Part shown: piece after piece, positions 13,301-21,477 of the stretch
Layout: every line of letters starts with the position of its first letter
Position numbering within the stretch: position 1 is the first letter of the stretch
Source of the DNA: Pholis gunnellus
Taxonomy: Eukaryota > Chordata > Actinopteri > Perciformes > Pholidae
DNA: 64,000 nucleotides
NCBI GenBank assembly: GCA_910591455.2
Contig: OU342807.1
Location: 3,183,001 to 3,247,000, forward strand
Direction: 5' to 3'
Notes under the pieces: generated by a model
The model's input: only the letters and a program-made list of their open reading frames with translations
Told to the model about the DNA's origin: nothing
Databases searched by the model: none
Position numbers and translations under genes: made by a program

Positions 13301-15191
13301 ATGATGATGATGATGATGATGATGCTACCTCCATCATGTCAAACCGACAGGACTTCTCTGGGAGGCTCTCACCTTCACCCGGCTGTCCTTGTGCCGGAGC
13401 ATGTGCTGGTTGTTGCTGAGGATTCGTGACGCGATGAACTTGTTGAAGGGCACCAGCAGCAGAGCCACGCAGAGCCCCCCGAGGAAAGCCACGCCCACCT
13501 GCAGGTACAGCAGGTAGAGGGTGACGGCGAACTGCAGGGGCAAGCTCCACAGCTCGTGGAAGCTGCCGAAGAAGTTGACCACGCGGTCGGCGTCCGTGCT
13601 CATCAGGTTCACCACCTCGCCCAGCGTGGTGCCGGCCAGGCTGCAGCCGCTGACCTGCAGGGCTTTGCTGTAAACGGCCGACACCAGAGCGGCGCGCGCC
13701 GACAGCGCCACCTTGGAGACCTCGAAGACGAAGATGTTCTGGAGGAAGGAGGAGAGAAGGGTGGTGGCAAAGAGCCCCAGAGCGCACCAGGCCCCCCAGC
13801 TGACTGGAGCTCCCGCGTCCTCCATGAAGTTCACCAGGCTGCTGAGGAGCAGGGGACCGGTGAAGCTCAGCATGTTCACCGCCACCTTCAGCACACCGAG
13901 GGCGTAGTAACGCAACCCAAACGCCTTGTGCAGCACCCTCAGCAGGCCCACGTCACCGTCCAGCTCCAGCGGTTCCTCCCGGTAGTGTGAACTCCAGGTG
14001 CCGCTCAGGAGGTTTCTGCTGACCGGCTGAGGCCACTGATCCCGCCCGTTACCGACCGCCGCCCCTCGTCGGCAGGCCTCCCAGCACTGGTGGAAGTATC
14101 GGCAAACCACAGTAGTCCGAAGTTTCCGAGGGAGGTGATAGACATCCGCCGCTCTGTCCAGCTCCCCTCGCTGCCCTCGCCTGAGGAGAGGAGTCAACCA
14201 CAGGTAGAATAGCCGAGAGACGCAGCCGCTCCCGTCCTCGGCCACCATCTCCCCTGTGTCCGGCTGGGCGCTCTCTGGGACGAGAGGGGATCCATCCGCA
14301 GCGTTGATGTGCAAAGTGTATCCGGCATCGCTGATGCAGGGAAACGCAAATGCCAGAAGATAAACCAGAAGGGGGAGCGTCCGGGCGGAGGCGAGCACAA
14401 AACGGGCAAATTCAAGAGGCTCCGCGAGGTTCAAGTACTCCTGATCGTCGCAGTAAATCATCAGAGTGACGACCAGGTTTGGGACAGACAGAAGAACCAG
14501 TAGAAGCAGCAGAGGAGGTCCTCTGGTTCTCCTGAAAGCCGACCTCTGGAGCACCGTGACAGCACCGAAGTGGACCAGCCAGGCCAGGACGGCGCAGCCG
14601 TCGGCCAGGACGTCCAGGTACAAGTCCGCCTGCTGCAGGAGGCTCACCAGCACCACGTCGGCGGCGAAGAGCAGCGCCGCCAGCAGAGCCGACACCCGCC
14701 GGAGTGTCCAGCCACAGGGGGGGGGCGTCTGGAGGAGGTCGCGCCTACAAGGCAGGAGCGTTATTACAGAAAATACAACAGATGTATGATAAGAAATGAA
14801 TTTCTGTGGCCAAAAGGCGGACAATAAACGCGAACTTTTAGATTGATAACTTTGTTTAGCCACTCATAAAACCAAAGTTTAGGGTAAAGACGTTTCCTCG
14901 ATGTGGACACACTGCATGGTATGAAACTCTAGCGCAGGAAGAAACTGTCCGGACAGACCAAGAAAAGCTTTGTTGTCAGAGTGAAGTCTACGTTTCGCCG
15001 ACAGGTGTGACCCACCTCTGCATGGCGAGGTAGCAGGCGCTGAAGACGGCCATCCCCGCGTGAGGCACGGCTCCGAGGACCAGTTGGTTAAAACACGAGC
15101 TGACGTGTCCATCCTGCCACACGGGGAAAGGATTCTGCTCGTCCGAATGGCAGAAGCCTGCGAACAGCTCCGCCGGCCCAAAGACCCTCAT
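1224..15191 (-). CDS. abcc10: ABC transporter subfamily C member 10 (MRP7), complete 21-exon CDS
   Basis: Full ABCC-type exporter: TMD0, TMD1, NBD1, TMD2, NBD2. Known ABCC10 is a plasma-membrane ATP-driven pump for lipophilic anions and anticancer drugs. The 21 coding exons sum to 4,683 nt (1,560 aa plus stop; human about 1,492), and all junction phases agree. NBD1 has Walker A GKVGCGKSS (about 700-708), Q-loop ASQEPWIQ, signature LSGGQ (793-797), Walker B IYLLDD with Asp in place of catalytic Glu (813-818), and CTHR. NBD2 has GRTGSGKST (1351-1359), PQDPFLF, atypical signature FSVGQ (1453-1457), LCIDEA with the catalytic Glu (1474-1479) and IAHR (about 1507-1510). The degenerate NBD1 and canonical NBD2 are usual for MRPs. 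The order of blocks matches human ABCC10 almost throughout. The last 20-odd residues look frame-shifted (see findings). Start is the first Met giving the family N-terminus. Confidence 0.97.
1455..1480 (+). repeat. poly-G tract in abcc10 intron 20
   Basis: A run of about 26 G on the plus strand (poly-C on the abcc10 sense strand), inside a 146-nt intron. Confidence 0.85.
1524..1636 (-). CDS. abcc10: abcc10 coding exon 20 (NBD2 Walker B and H-loop)
   Basis: Encodes VLCIDEATASVDQKTDKLLQ through TVLTIAHR. Catalytic Glu and switch His are both intact. Acceptor GTGTAG; donor GTGCTT. Confidence 0.95.
2356..2441 (+). repeat. dispersed repeat, copy 2
   Basis: Partner of the 283-372 copy and in the same orientation. 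It has a slightly longer (CA)n inside and lacks a short internal segment. Confidence 0.6.
2581..2678 (-). CDS. abcc10: abcc10 coding exon 19 (NBD2 signature)
   Basis: Encodes GLDAEVGDRGKSFSVGQRQL and LCLARALLTQAK. Signature is FSVGQ (human LSLGQ). The acceptor is (UG)n-UCAG with almost no polypyrimidine tract. Confidence 0.95.
2681..2722 (+). repeat. (CA)n microsatellite abutting abcc10 exon 19 acceptor
   Basis: About 20 CA units on plus, giving (UG)n in the abcc10 pre-mRNA ending directly at the UCAG acceptor at 2679. Confidence 0.93.
3303..3448 (-). CDS. abcc10: abcc10 coding exon 18 (NBD2 Q-loop)
   Basis: Encodes SRLAIIPQDPFLFSGTVREN and LDVVDQCHLSPVVSRM. Human counterpart is SQLAIIPQEPFLFSGTVREN. 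Donor GTGAGC at 3302. Confidence 0.95.
3919..4013 (+). repeat. (GT)n microsatellite in abcc10 intron 17
   Basis: About 47 uninterrupted GT units. Confidence 0.95.
4395..4648 (-). CDS. abcc10: abcc10 coding exon 17 (NBD2 Walker A)
   Basis: Encodes LELRGAVLAYRDGLPNALDG and EKVGIVGRTGSGKSTLFLAL. Contains the NBD2 Walker A. Donor GTATGT at 4394. Confidence 0.95.
4844..5004 (-). CDS. abcc10: abcc10 coding exon 16
   Basis: Encodes LVGLSLSYALSITLLLCGLI and FTQTEMQLVSVERTEEYS, the last TMD2 helix and the lead into NBD2. Confidence 0.95.
5098..5267 (-). CDS. abcc10: abcc10 coding exon 15
   Basis: Encodes FEEEIARRLEQNQRCLFLSN and MQWLSIRLQLIGVAVVTGLG, matching the human FEEENLRLLELNQRC and MQWLDIRLQLMGAAVV blocks of TMD2. 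Confidence 0.95.
6111..6454 (-). CDS. abcc10: abcc10 coding exon 14
   Basis: Encodes ATVSFFDATPMGRILNRFSS, DDSLPFILNILLANVFGLLG and SETLTGLGTIRASGSS. This is the conserved core of TMD2 including the intracellular loop that contacts the NBDs. Confidence 0.96.
7038..7230 (-). CDS. abcc10: abcc10 coding exon 13
   Basis: Encodes SSDVRFYLTVYGSVAAANTV and the following TMD2 helix, ending LLERVLK (phase 0). Acceptor CGCTCAG; donor GTGCGT. Confidence 0.95.
7659..7800 (-). CDS. abcc10: abcc10 coding exon 12
   Basis: Encodes SKNVSDWWLSHWISELKNNG (human NAADWWLSHWISQLK) and a Ser-rich extracellular loop with several NxS/T sequons, ending SSPQLLLFSPGGL. Donor GTAAGT at 7658. Confidence 0.94.
7845..8125 (+). 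mobile_element. Tc1/mariner-type transposon remnant (transposase C-terminus and terminal repeat)
   Basis: The plus-strand reading frame ending at 8098 gives LQQLRDALMSMWTKMCEECF, QHLVESMLRRIKAVLKAK and DPTRY stop. This is the C-terminal end of a common fish Tc1-like DDE transposase. It is followed by the element's terminal sequence gtacctaataaagtggccgg. The N-terminal and catalytic regions are missing, so it is dead. It sits in abcc10 intron 11, opposite in orientation to the gene. Confidence 0.85.
8307..8519 (-). CDS. abcc10: abcc10 coding exon 11 (linker, TMD2 start)
   Basis: Begins with a Gln/Glu-rich linker (DGQQEQQEQEEEEQQEEPGS), then WRVYQTYWVAVGGVLAASIL, the first helix of TMD2. Human has the equivalent VYQAYWKAVGQ segment. 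Phase 1 end at donor GTTTGG. Confidence 0.9.
8825..9172 (+). repeat. 17-bp minisatellite in abcc10 intron 10
   Basis: About 20 copies of gctaacatgctcacaat, with variant units (aatgctcacaatgctcac, gctaacatgctaacatg). Contains regularly spaced ATGCTAACATG cores. Confidence 0.95.
9263..9340 (-). CDS. abcc10: abcc10 coding exon 10 (end of NBD1)
   Basis: 78 nt between TTCAACAG and donor GTTTGT. Encodes GTPAEILPLVEAVPKKRK and then NDHNMREK, matching the human segment after NBD1 (PSEILPLVQAVPK). Phases fit exons 9 and 11. Confidence 0.87.
9554..9743 (-). CDS. abcc10: abcc10 coding exon 9 (NBD1 Walker B and H-loop)
   Basis: Encodes DKDIYLLDDPLAAVDADVAE through TRILCTHRVEFVDKADMVV. Walker B ends in DD rather than DE, as in other MRP first NBDs. 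Confidence 0.95.
10344..10384 (+). repeat. (GT)n tract next to abcc10 exon 8 donor
   Basis: Interrupted GT run on plus, hence (CA)n in the pre-mRNA starting about 13 nt after the exon 8 donor. Confidence 0.85.
10398..10496 (-). CDS. abcc10: abcc10 coding exon 8 (NBD1 signature)
   Basis: 33 codons: VLPNGDRTEVGENGVTLSGG then QKARLALARAVYM. Contains the ABC signature LSGGQ. The donor GTCAGT is followed on the sense strand by a (CA)n run. Confidence 0.95.
10771..10942 (-). CDS. abcc10: abcc10 coding exon 7 (NBD1 Q-loop)
   Basis: Encodes VADREAGFGLASQEPWIQ followed by SVRDNILFGKDYD, so it holds the Q-loop and the helical subdomain of NBD1. Ends SDDLN in phase 0 at donor GTACGA. Confidence 0.95.
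11378..11457 (-). CDS. abcc10: abcc10 coding exon 6 (NBD1 Walker A)
   Basis: Small 80-nt exon carrying VVGKVGCGKSSLLAALTGEL, the Walker A region of NBD1. Acceptor TTTCAG, donor GTCAGC. Confidence 0.95.
11788..11930 (-). CDS. abcc10: abcc10 coding exon 5 (start of NBD1)
   Basis: Encodes SPEDSRTSILLSQGTFSWQG, the first NBD1 strand, up to LTLHITK. Acceptor CTCTAG; donor GTGCAT at 11787. Confidence 0.92.
12235..12391 (-). CDS. abcc10: abcc10 coding exon 4
   Basis: Encodes VFTTLALVGMLIVPLNSFPW and AKVSLERIQRFF, the last TMD1 helix and the lead into NBD1. Ends phase 1 at donor GTACGC (12234). Confidence 0.94.
12477..12498 (+). repeat. poly-C tract in abcc10 intron 3
   Basis: About 22 C on plus; poly-G in the 131-nt sense intron. 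Potential G-quadruplex in the RNA. Confidence 0.85.
12523..12750 (-). CDS. abcc10: abcc10 coding exon 3
   Basis: 76 codons, both ends phase 0. Begins LMTEILFGIRVIKFYAWEP, the conserved coupling region of TMD1, and continues through the helix LPVVISILTFVTFVLLGHQL. The short intron that follows (12392-12522) carries a G20-plus run on the sense strand. Confidence 0.95.
13373..14744 (-). CDS. abcc10: abcc10 coding exon 2 (TMD0 to TMD1)
   Basis: Large 1,372-nt exon (residues about 59-516). Hydrophobic TMD0 helices come first, then the cytosolic linker with WLTPLLRRGQRGELDRAADV, then the first TMD1 helices (LSFTGPLLLSSLVNFMED, LPLQFAVTLYLLYLQVGVAF). Ends SRVK before donor GTGAGA at 13372. The acceptor is TTGTAG. 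Confidence 0.95.
15016..15191 (-). CDS. abcc10: abcc10 coding exon 1
   Basis: Starts at ATG 15191-15189 and encodes about 58 residues, including CFNQLVLGAVPHA and FSACYLAMQ, the first membrane segment of TMD0. Donor GTGGGT at 15015. Ends in phase 2 (AG of an Arg codon). Confidence 0.93.
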
Positions 15192-15217
15192 CGCTCCTCC
15201 TGTTTCACCGCCGTCAT
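15188..15217 (-). promoter_or_regulatory. upstream ORF overlapping the abcc10 start codon
   Basis: A 10-codon ORF (MTAVKQEER stop) begins at ATG 15217-15215. Its TGA (15190-15188) overlaps the abcc10 ATG as ATGA. If included in the mRNA, ribosomes finishing it would stop exactly at the main start. A possible acceptor (TTTTCTAG, exon from 15218) sits just upstream, so the transcript may begin in a noncoding exon further right. Confidence 0.55.
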
Positions 15218-15229
15218 CCTAGAAAACAC

Positions 15230-15767
15230 CTGAAGAGCACAAGACAGGAGTCGCTAACGGGAAGGGCTGGAGAGAGATAACAGAGACGCTGGTTATTCAT
15301 TATTTGGCAATTTTGTTTCAATAAAAAAAGGAGAGGGGGAAATCAGAAAACATTCCTAAAAGTCTGATGTTGAAGCAAGTATAGTTTTGATATGTTGGCA
15401 TTAATATTAGAGAAAGGATGGAAGTGTTAGCCACCTAAATGTGCTCCAAACACAATGATAGCATCATAAAGTGAACCAATCCTCTTTGATTGACTGTCTT
15501 TGTCTCGTTAGAACTGTGATATTTCACCACTTTCTTGCTTTTAAGAGGAATAATTAAGCTCGTTATTGTGAAACACTTGACACTGAAACCTGTTCCTCTT
15601 CAAATCTGCACACATTCTGATGCTATCTCATTTCTCATCTCATTCTTTCACCATCTCATTTAACTGTTGCTCGCTGGGATTTGTCTCTTTCTACCTTTTC
15701 AATTATCTGTCTGGTTGAACCATCTTACACCGAATAGTCATCTGTGTAAAACAAACCCCTCACTCAA

Positions 15768-15842
<75 letters not shown>

Positions 15843-16250
15843 AACAGACTTCACATGACGTTACTTACATGAGTTGGTAATGTTCCATCACAGAAGTGTT
15901 TCTGCACGTGTCTTTATCTACTCGTGCAGCAGAAGAAGAGGAAAGCTGTGAAGACGACAGACTGAGAATGAAGTTCCCAGCTGGACCTACACATGTAAAC
16001 AAACGAGGCTAACGTTAGCTAACTAGCTTAGCTAACACAAGATATCTTCTTTAAACATGCTAACACGCACACAATGTGAATAAGACACTAACGAGCTGAG
16101 GCAGTGATTAATATAACTCAATAACGACACAAATAGGATATAATTAAGATGAGCAACCTTTACGTTATACCGGTTTTTATCTCGCTAGCAGGCGTTACAT
16201 TTGTCGACTCCTGATGACGCACGCCAGTGTCGCGCACAGGTTTTTCAAAA
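15230..16250. promoter_or_regulatory. abcc10 upstream flank / promoter candidate
   Basis: Sequence 5' of abcc10. Contains the TA microsatellite (15771-15837). A possible noncoding exon with donor GTAAGT lies near 15870 on the minus strand. AT-rich gctaac repeats lie around 16010-16060. No TATA/initiator pair could be assigned. Confidence 0.3.
15771..15837. repeat. (TA)n microsatellite
   Basis: About 33 TA units, upstream of abcc10. Confidence 0.95.
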
Positions 16251-16309
16251 TAAATGTCCTGTGCAGAAATGTTTTTATAAAGCAAAGCTTACAAACCTAA
16301 GTAAAACAT

Positions 16310-16440
16310 AGAAATACGATGAAATAAAAAGTACTCAATGACAGGTAAAAGTATTTTATTCAAAATGTTACTTTAGTAAAAGTACAGCAGTATTATCAGC
16401 AAACTGTACTTAAAGTATCAAAAGTAAAAGTACTGGTGAC
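16310..16440. repeat. AGTA-rich fish repeat fragment
   Basis: Repeated aaagtac/gtaaaagta words (for example ctttagtaaaagtacagcag). Same type as the longer elements at 29485-30372 and 31655-32412. Confidence 0.5.
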
Positions 16441-18520
16441 GCAGCAAGGCTCCTTTCAAAGTGTTTTATTACCATAGAATATTAAATTGTTCTGGTTTTA
16501 TCACTAACAAGTACATACATGTTTGTATGAAGAACAAGAAGTCCCTATAGAATGAATGCAGTGAAGTAAAAATATGCTACTATACCATACTAAATTGTAA
16601 ATTGAGTTATCAGTAAATATAATTGGTTAAATGTCACCACTGCTAGAAATAAACACATGAACACAATAAAGGTTCAACTAGTTCTTATATAACATTTCAA
16701 ACTTGCACTTGTGTGTCTGACACTTGGCTACTATCACACTGTTGACATATTGTTACATTAAAAATAGTTTGAATATTAATGTTAAATATATTTTATGAGT
16801 CTGTTGGTCACTAATTTAATCCAAAGTGTGTGAAAATGATATTGAATAACTGTCTCCGTCATAATGAAGGTGTGGACTGTTTAAACTTGACATTGATGGT
16901 AATAAAGCCAGGACTTTATTATTCTAACCCTGACAAAGTCAGACATGTTGTATCTTTACAAAAGAAAGACTCAAGGACTTAAAGCTCTTATGAAATGACT
17001 AAAAGTGTTTTTATTTAGCATTTACACTAAAATGGGAAAAGGAAAAAATCAGAAAGGCGACAAAAATGGTTTGAGTTGTTTATTGAGGGCGTGACTGTAA
17101 AAAAGGAGCAAATGTTATGTTTCAGCACCTTTACAAAAGTTATAAAATGAACTGCTGGTTCTCCATATAACCAGAACAATATACGACACACAGGCCTGGA
17201 GAAGGAGAAGCATTTCATTCGCCAAAACCAGCAATAAAAATGTCTAAATTTGGAAAATCTCCTCATATTTCATTAAAATTTGGATTACATTCTACAAACT
17301 TTGGAACCTGTGGATTTTAAATCAGTGCACATTACATTATTGTGTAACATAAGTTAAAAACACAAAAGGAATTTGACAAACGTTACCTGGAAATAGACAG
17401 AAAAAGAAACATCTTTAAATACTGGGTGCAGCTTTCTGAGGCATCTTTAATTCAATAGAAAAAAGATCTAGAAGTCGTATACAAAGCAGGAATGAAGCTA
17501 TACAATGTCACATTATATTTTATTCCTTACACACTGTACAAAGTTCATTTCCTTCAGGGCTGGCCACGCCAACCCGCAACACTGGGGCAGCTCAACGTTC
17601 GCGTTTTAATATCCTACATTAATGGTGTCTACCAGACACGCACCGTATTTACATATTCAGACATGAAATACAAACATAAATATGAGCAGGCTCTGTCTAT
17701 CCATCCTCGACGGCATCGCGTGTCTTCAGACACACTCTTGAAAAAATACACCAAATATTGGCCACCTACATGTAAGCTTTACGCAGTATTGGTCTTCCCC
17801 CCCCCCCCCGGGAAGCACTCTGATGAAAACTGGTTCAAAGTGCTTTAAAAAAAACACACATCGGACTTTTAGCTTTTTGGTCAAAGTTGTTGTTGGATGT
17901 CTGAGCGAGGCGGCGCCATCCATTTAACATGTATGTCACAGTATTAAAAACACGCCACAGTGAGAACTCAACACAGAGGTGGACACGCTACACCGCCGTC
18001 TGATTTGACCAAAAAGCTTATTTGACAATAAGTCGGTGCATTTTTTTTTCAAAAATAAAAAAGGTTCAGACTTCAAAACTGACTGACATGTTAGCGAGCG
18101 TTCGGCAAATCGTCATTATATATGAGCAACAATGTTTTTTTTTTTGTAAAGCCAAAGTAATATTGAAGTAAACGTGTGTGAATACTGTACAGTAGGCCTA
18201 ATGCTGGTCATCTGCATATCAACAAAAACATCTCAAGTGTTAATTCAGAATTAAAGCTATCACATAGCTGGGAAGAAAGAAGGTTCATGTACAAAGCAAC
18301 CGATCAAAAGGCCTGAGAAAGAGTTTTCTGTTTCCATCTCGGGACGTGATTGTCAAGTCAGGCCAAATCACTGAAAATCTGATCACACACACACACATAC
18401 ACACACACACACACACACAGCAACGCACAGGCTTCAAATCAAAAATCATACCGTGAGTAAAGCAGAATAGCAGAGTTACTCTGGAATTTAGTTACTTATT
18501 TATTAGTACACACAGTGTAA
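16440..18520. other. spacer between abcc10 and sp2, no gene seen
   Basis: AT-rich, with no splice-supported coding sequence. An unusually repeat-poor stretch at 17480-18130 could be distal 3' UTR of sp2 (minus AATAAA-like words near 17010), but nothing ties it to the gene. A C10 run lies at about 17800. Confidence 0.3.
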
Positions 18521-18521
18521 G

Positions 18522-18856
18522 TAGGGCTGGGCATCGTACTGCTTTTTGATACCTTACTGTGAGAAGTATCAACATGTTGTTTCTAACATTTTATGCCACC
18601 AATGAAAATGCAAACCTTTCAAGTAAAACAAAACAATCTTTTTGTTTAATAAAAGGAGAGTTAAAAACTAAACGTCCAACCAACACGCAGCCGTTTAAAG
18701 AAGTAAACAGAATACTGTCGAAATGTTTCGATTCAAATCAGGAACCATGTGATAGGAGAACAAGTTAATAGAGTAGAATATCGGAGGCCAACTCTCAATA
18801 CTCGGCAGCTTCGATACTCAGAGACTGAACGTATGGAAGTGGGATACCCAGCCCTA
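18522..18856. mobile_element. MITE-like element with terminal inverted repeats
   Basis: Starts tagggctgggcatcg and ends with the near inverted copy gggatacccagccctag. Internally A/T rich with no transposase ORF. The terminal motif is typical of non-autonomous DNA transposons common in fish. Target-site duplication was not clear. Confidence 0.6.
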
Positions 18857-19848
18857 GACGTACCCGTTGAGGTATCCAAGATGGACGCCATGTAGCGACC
18901 TGGTTTGGATCGCAGAGAGAAAAGAAGGGTTGTGAGCGCGTTTATCACCAAAGTGATCACTAAGATTTCACTGATTTAAACCCGGAGACTCAAAGAGACC
19001 TCTGTGAAAATATTGATTAAACTTCAAAAAAAAAAAAGACTCTTTGATTTGTTTCAGCGTTATTAACTCAGCGCTGCAGCTTGACGACACAGGAAACGAA
19101 GTTCTCCAGAAAATGTTTGCAGTAGAGAATTTTAGGTAGTATAGATATATCATAAATTAAATCATCACTCTCCTTACACATCAGGTTATTGATGCAGCCT
19201 ATGAAACACGATTCATTGATGAAGACTTAAGAGTGAAGCTACTTAGCGGTGTTTCCTTAAAGAACATTTCTGAGGTATTAGTGGAGTCCTCCAATCATCT
19301 TGAGATGTTACAAACAACGTCCTGCTAACAGCTGATAAAAAGGTGACGTCACCACGACCCTCGCAGCCCGTCGTGTGGTTTATCTCAACACTCTGGTGTT
19401 CCACAGGGATCGATCCTGGGTCCTCTATCAGTTCACCCGATCATGACAGGAGACGTGCAGCGCCTCAGGGTCTTCTCTCAGAATAAACCAAATGTGCTTC
19501 ACGTTCATGAAACATGTCTCCATAATGCTCCATCAACCAGAAGACATTTGAAACATTTGCTCAGCTTTAAGCAAACCAAATAAAGTCATTTCTTTTGTTA
19601 CATTACATTCACTGTGTGAATGTTTTACAGCAGGAGTCGGGATTTTCACTAAGATGAGATCAGATCAGGTTCGGGTCGCTCTGCTGGAGGAGCTCAGCCT
19701 CATCAGTGCCCTCAAAGCAAATGTGATAAAACGTTCTTTCTACGTCCTCTTTGTAGTTCTACTGTCAAAACGTTGAGCATCCCGTTTAGAACTACGAGCC
19801 TCGGGTAAAACAATTTCTAACAATTGTATGGAAAATGTTTATAAATAG

Positions 19849-19854
19849 TTTATT
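19849..19854 (-). terminator. candidate sp2 poly(A) signal
   Basis: AATAAA on the minus strand about 610 nt after the sp2 stop. Others exist further downstream, so this is only a candidate. Confidence 0.3.
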
Positions 19855-20461
19855 ATCAATATTAATATTATGTATGATCGTATGCGTACACACACTTAAA
19901 AAATAGTCACGGTAAACCTCTAAAAGCTTTTCAAAAGTCTTGGAAGTTGAGTTTTTATGTAATATATATTGTATACAGTATGTTTTTTTGAAAGCCAATT
20001 TCTGTGATCTCCGAATAGTCCACAGCAGAACAACTCATAAGAATCGAGCAGGATTTTGGGGGAAAGCAAAGCAAAACAAAAAGAGCGGGAAACTGTGACT
20101 GGAGTCCTGGGGGTCTGAGTCCAGAGGTCATAAATAAAGAAGCAGGGTCGAACGTCTGCGCGTGAAGCCTTCGGTCGGAGCTGGTTCTGGACCAGACCAG
20201 AGGAAAAAGAATAAAACAAAGATAAACTATTATTAATACATTTGCTGGATCAGTTTGAAGTCCACCAGGAAGGGTTTGTTTGTACACCGCGCTACACCGT
20301 GTCCCAGAGGACAGGGACCTGTTCTTTGGAGCACGTCCCATAAAAGGGGGAGGAGTCACAGACGCTCCCGTGGCGTCGTCTCCTCTGGCCCCTCCTTCCT
20401 CTATAACACAGTCTTTTTAGTTTGAGAGAGTTTGTCTGCGTACACGCTCGGTATATACAGC

Positions 20462-20562
20462 TCACAGGTTCTTGGTGTTTATGTGAGTCTTGTAATGCTT
20501 CGTCAGGTGGTCGCTCCTCATGAAGCGTTTCTGACACTGGCTGCACTCAAAGCGTTTGTCTC
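20462..20562 (-). CDS. sp2: sp2 coding exon 8 (zinc finger 3, stop)
   Basis: Encodes DKRFECSQCQKRFMRSDHLT, KHYKTHINTKNL and TGA (20464-20462). Acceptor CCCCGCAG. Confidence 0.95.
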
Positions 20563-21170
20563 CTGCGGGGGACGAAAGAAAGGAAAGGGCCGGGGTCACG
20601 TTGGTAATGTCAAATACAAAACAACACAACATCATTTGTATTAAAGAGAATGTTCTGCAGAGGATTTCAGAGTCTTATTGTTCTTGCAGAACTTTAACTA
20701 TAAGAACACGCAGACCAGCTCTCTGTTTGTCTTTACTTCAGCACCATGTTTGACCTCAAACAATATTTCACAGTTTAAGAATATACAATGGCAATTTTTT
20801 CTGTAACAATTACTTGTTCATTAAAGGCCGACATACAGTCTATGCCATTAGCGAGATATACGAGATAATTTAGGCGGATTTATCTGAAGAAATAAGTTTG
20901 ACAAAACATCGCTGCATCTCCTATCGCTGATCTGAGTTCATTAACTGATCCTTCATAGATTTCTCTGGATCTTTCTCACTTGAGATAACATACCTTCTCC
21001 TTTTGTTTGGATTTTATTATTTCAATTAAGCATTTCCTGTTTGTTAAGTGGTCAAAATGACCTCATTTGTAGCTTTTTACTTTACTCAGTCTCATTCGTC
21101 TTTGCTTTAGGTTGAGTGTTGCGGGGATCTTGTTCCATTTTGCAGTGAAGCTCCCTGAGAGGAACTCCAT

Positions 21171-21211
<41 letters not shown>

Positions 21212-21422
21212 ACATGTGTGTGTCAGACCTGTGTGCGTCCTGGCGTGCCGCTGCAGCTCGTCGCTGCGTGTGAAACGCTTCCCACAGAACACCCAGTTGC
21301 AGACGAAGGGCCTTTCTCCGGTGTGCAGCCGGACGTGAGCTCTGAGCAGCGACGTTTTCCTGAACGTCTTCTCGCAGCCTTGGACGTGACAGATGTGCTT
21401 CCTCTTCCCCACCTCCCCGGGC

Positions 21423-21477
<55 letters not shown>

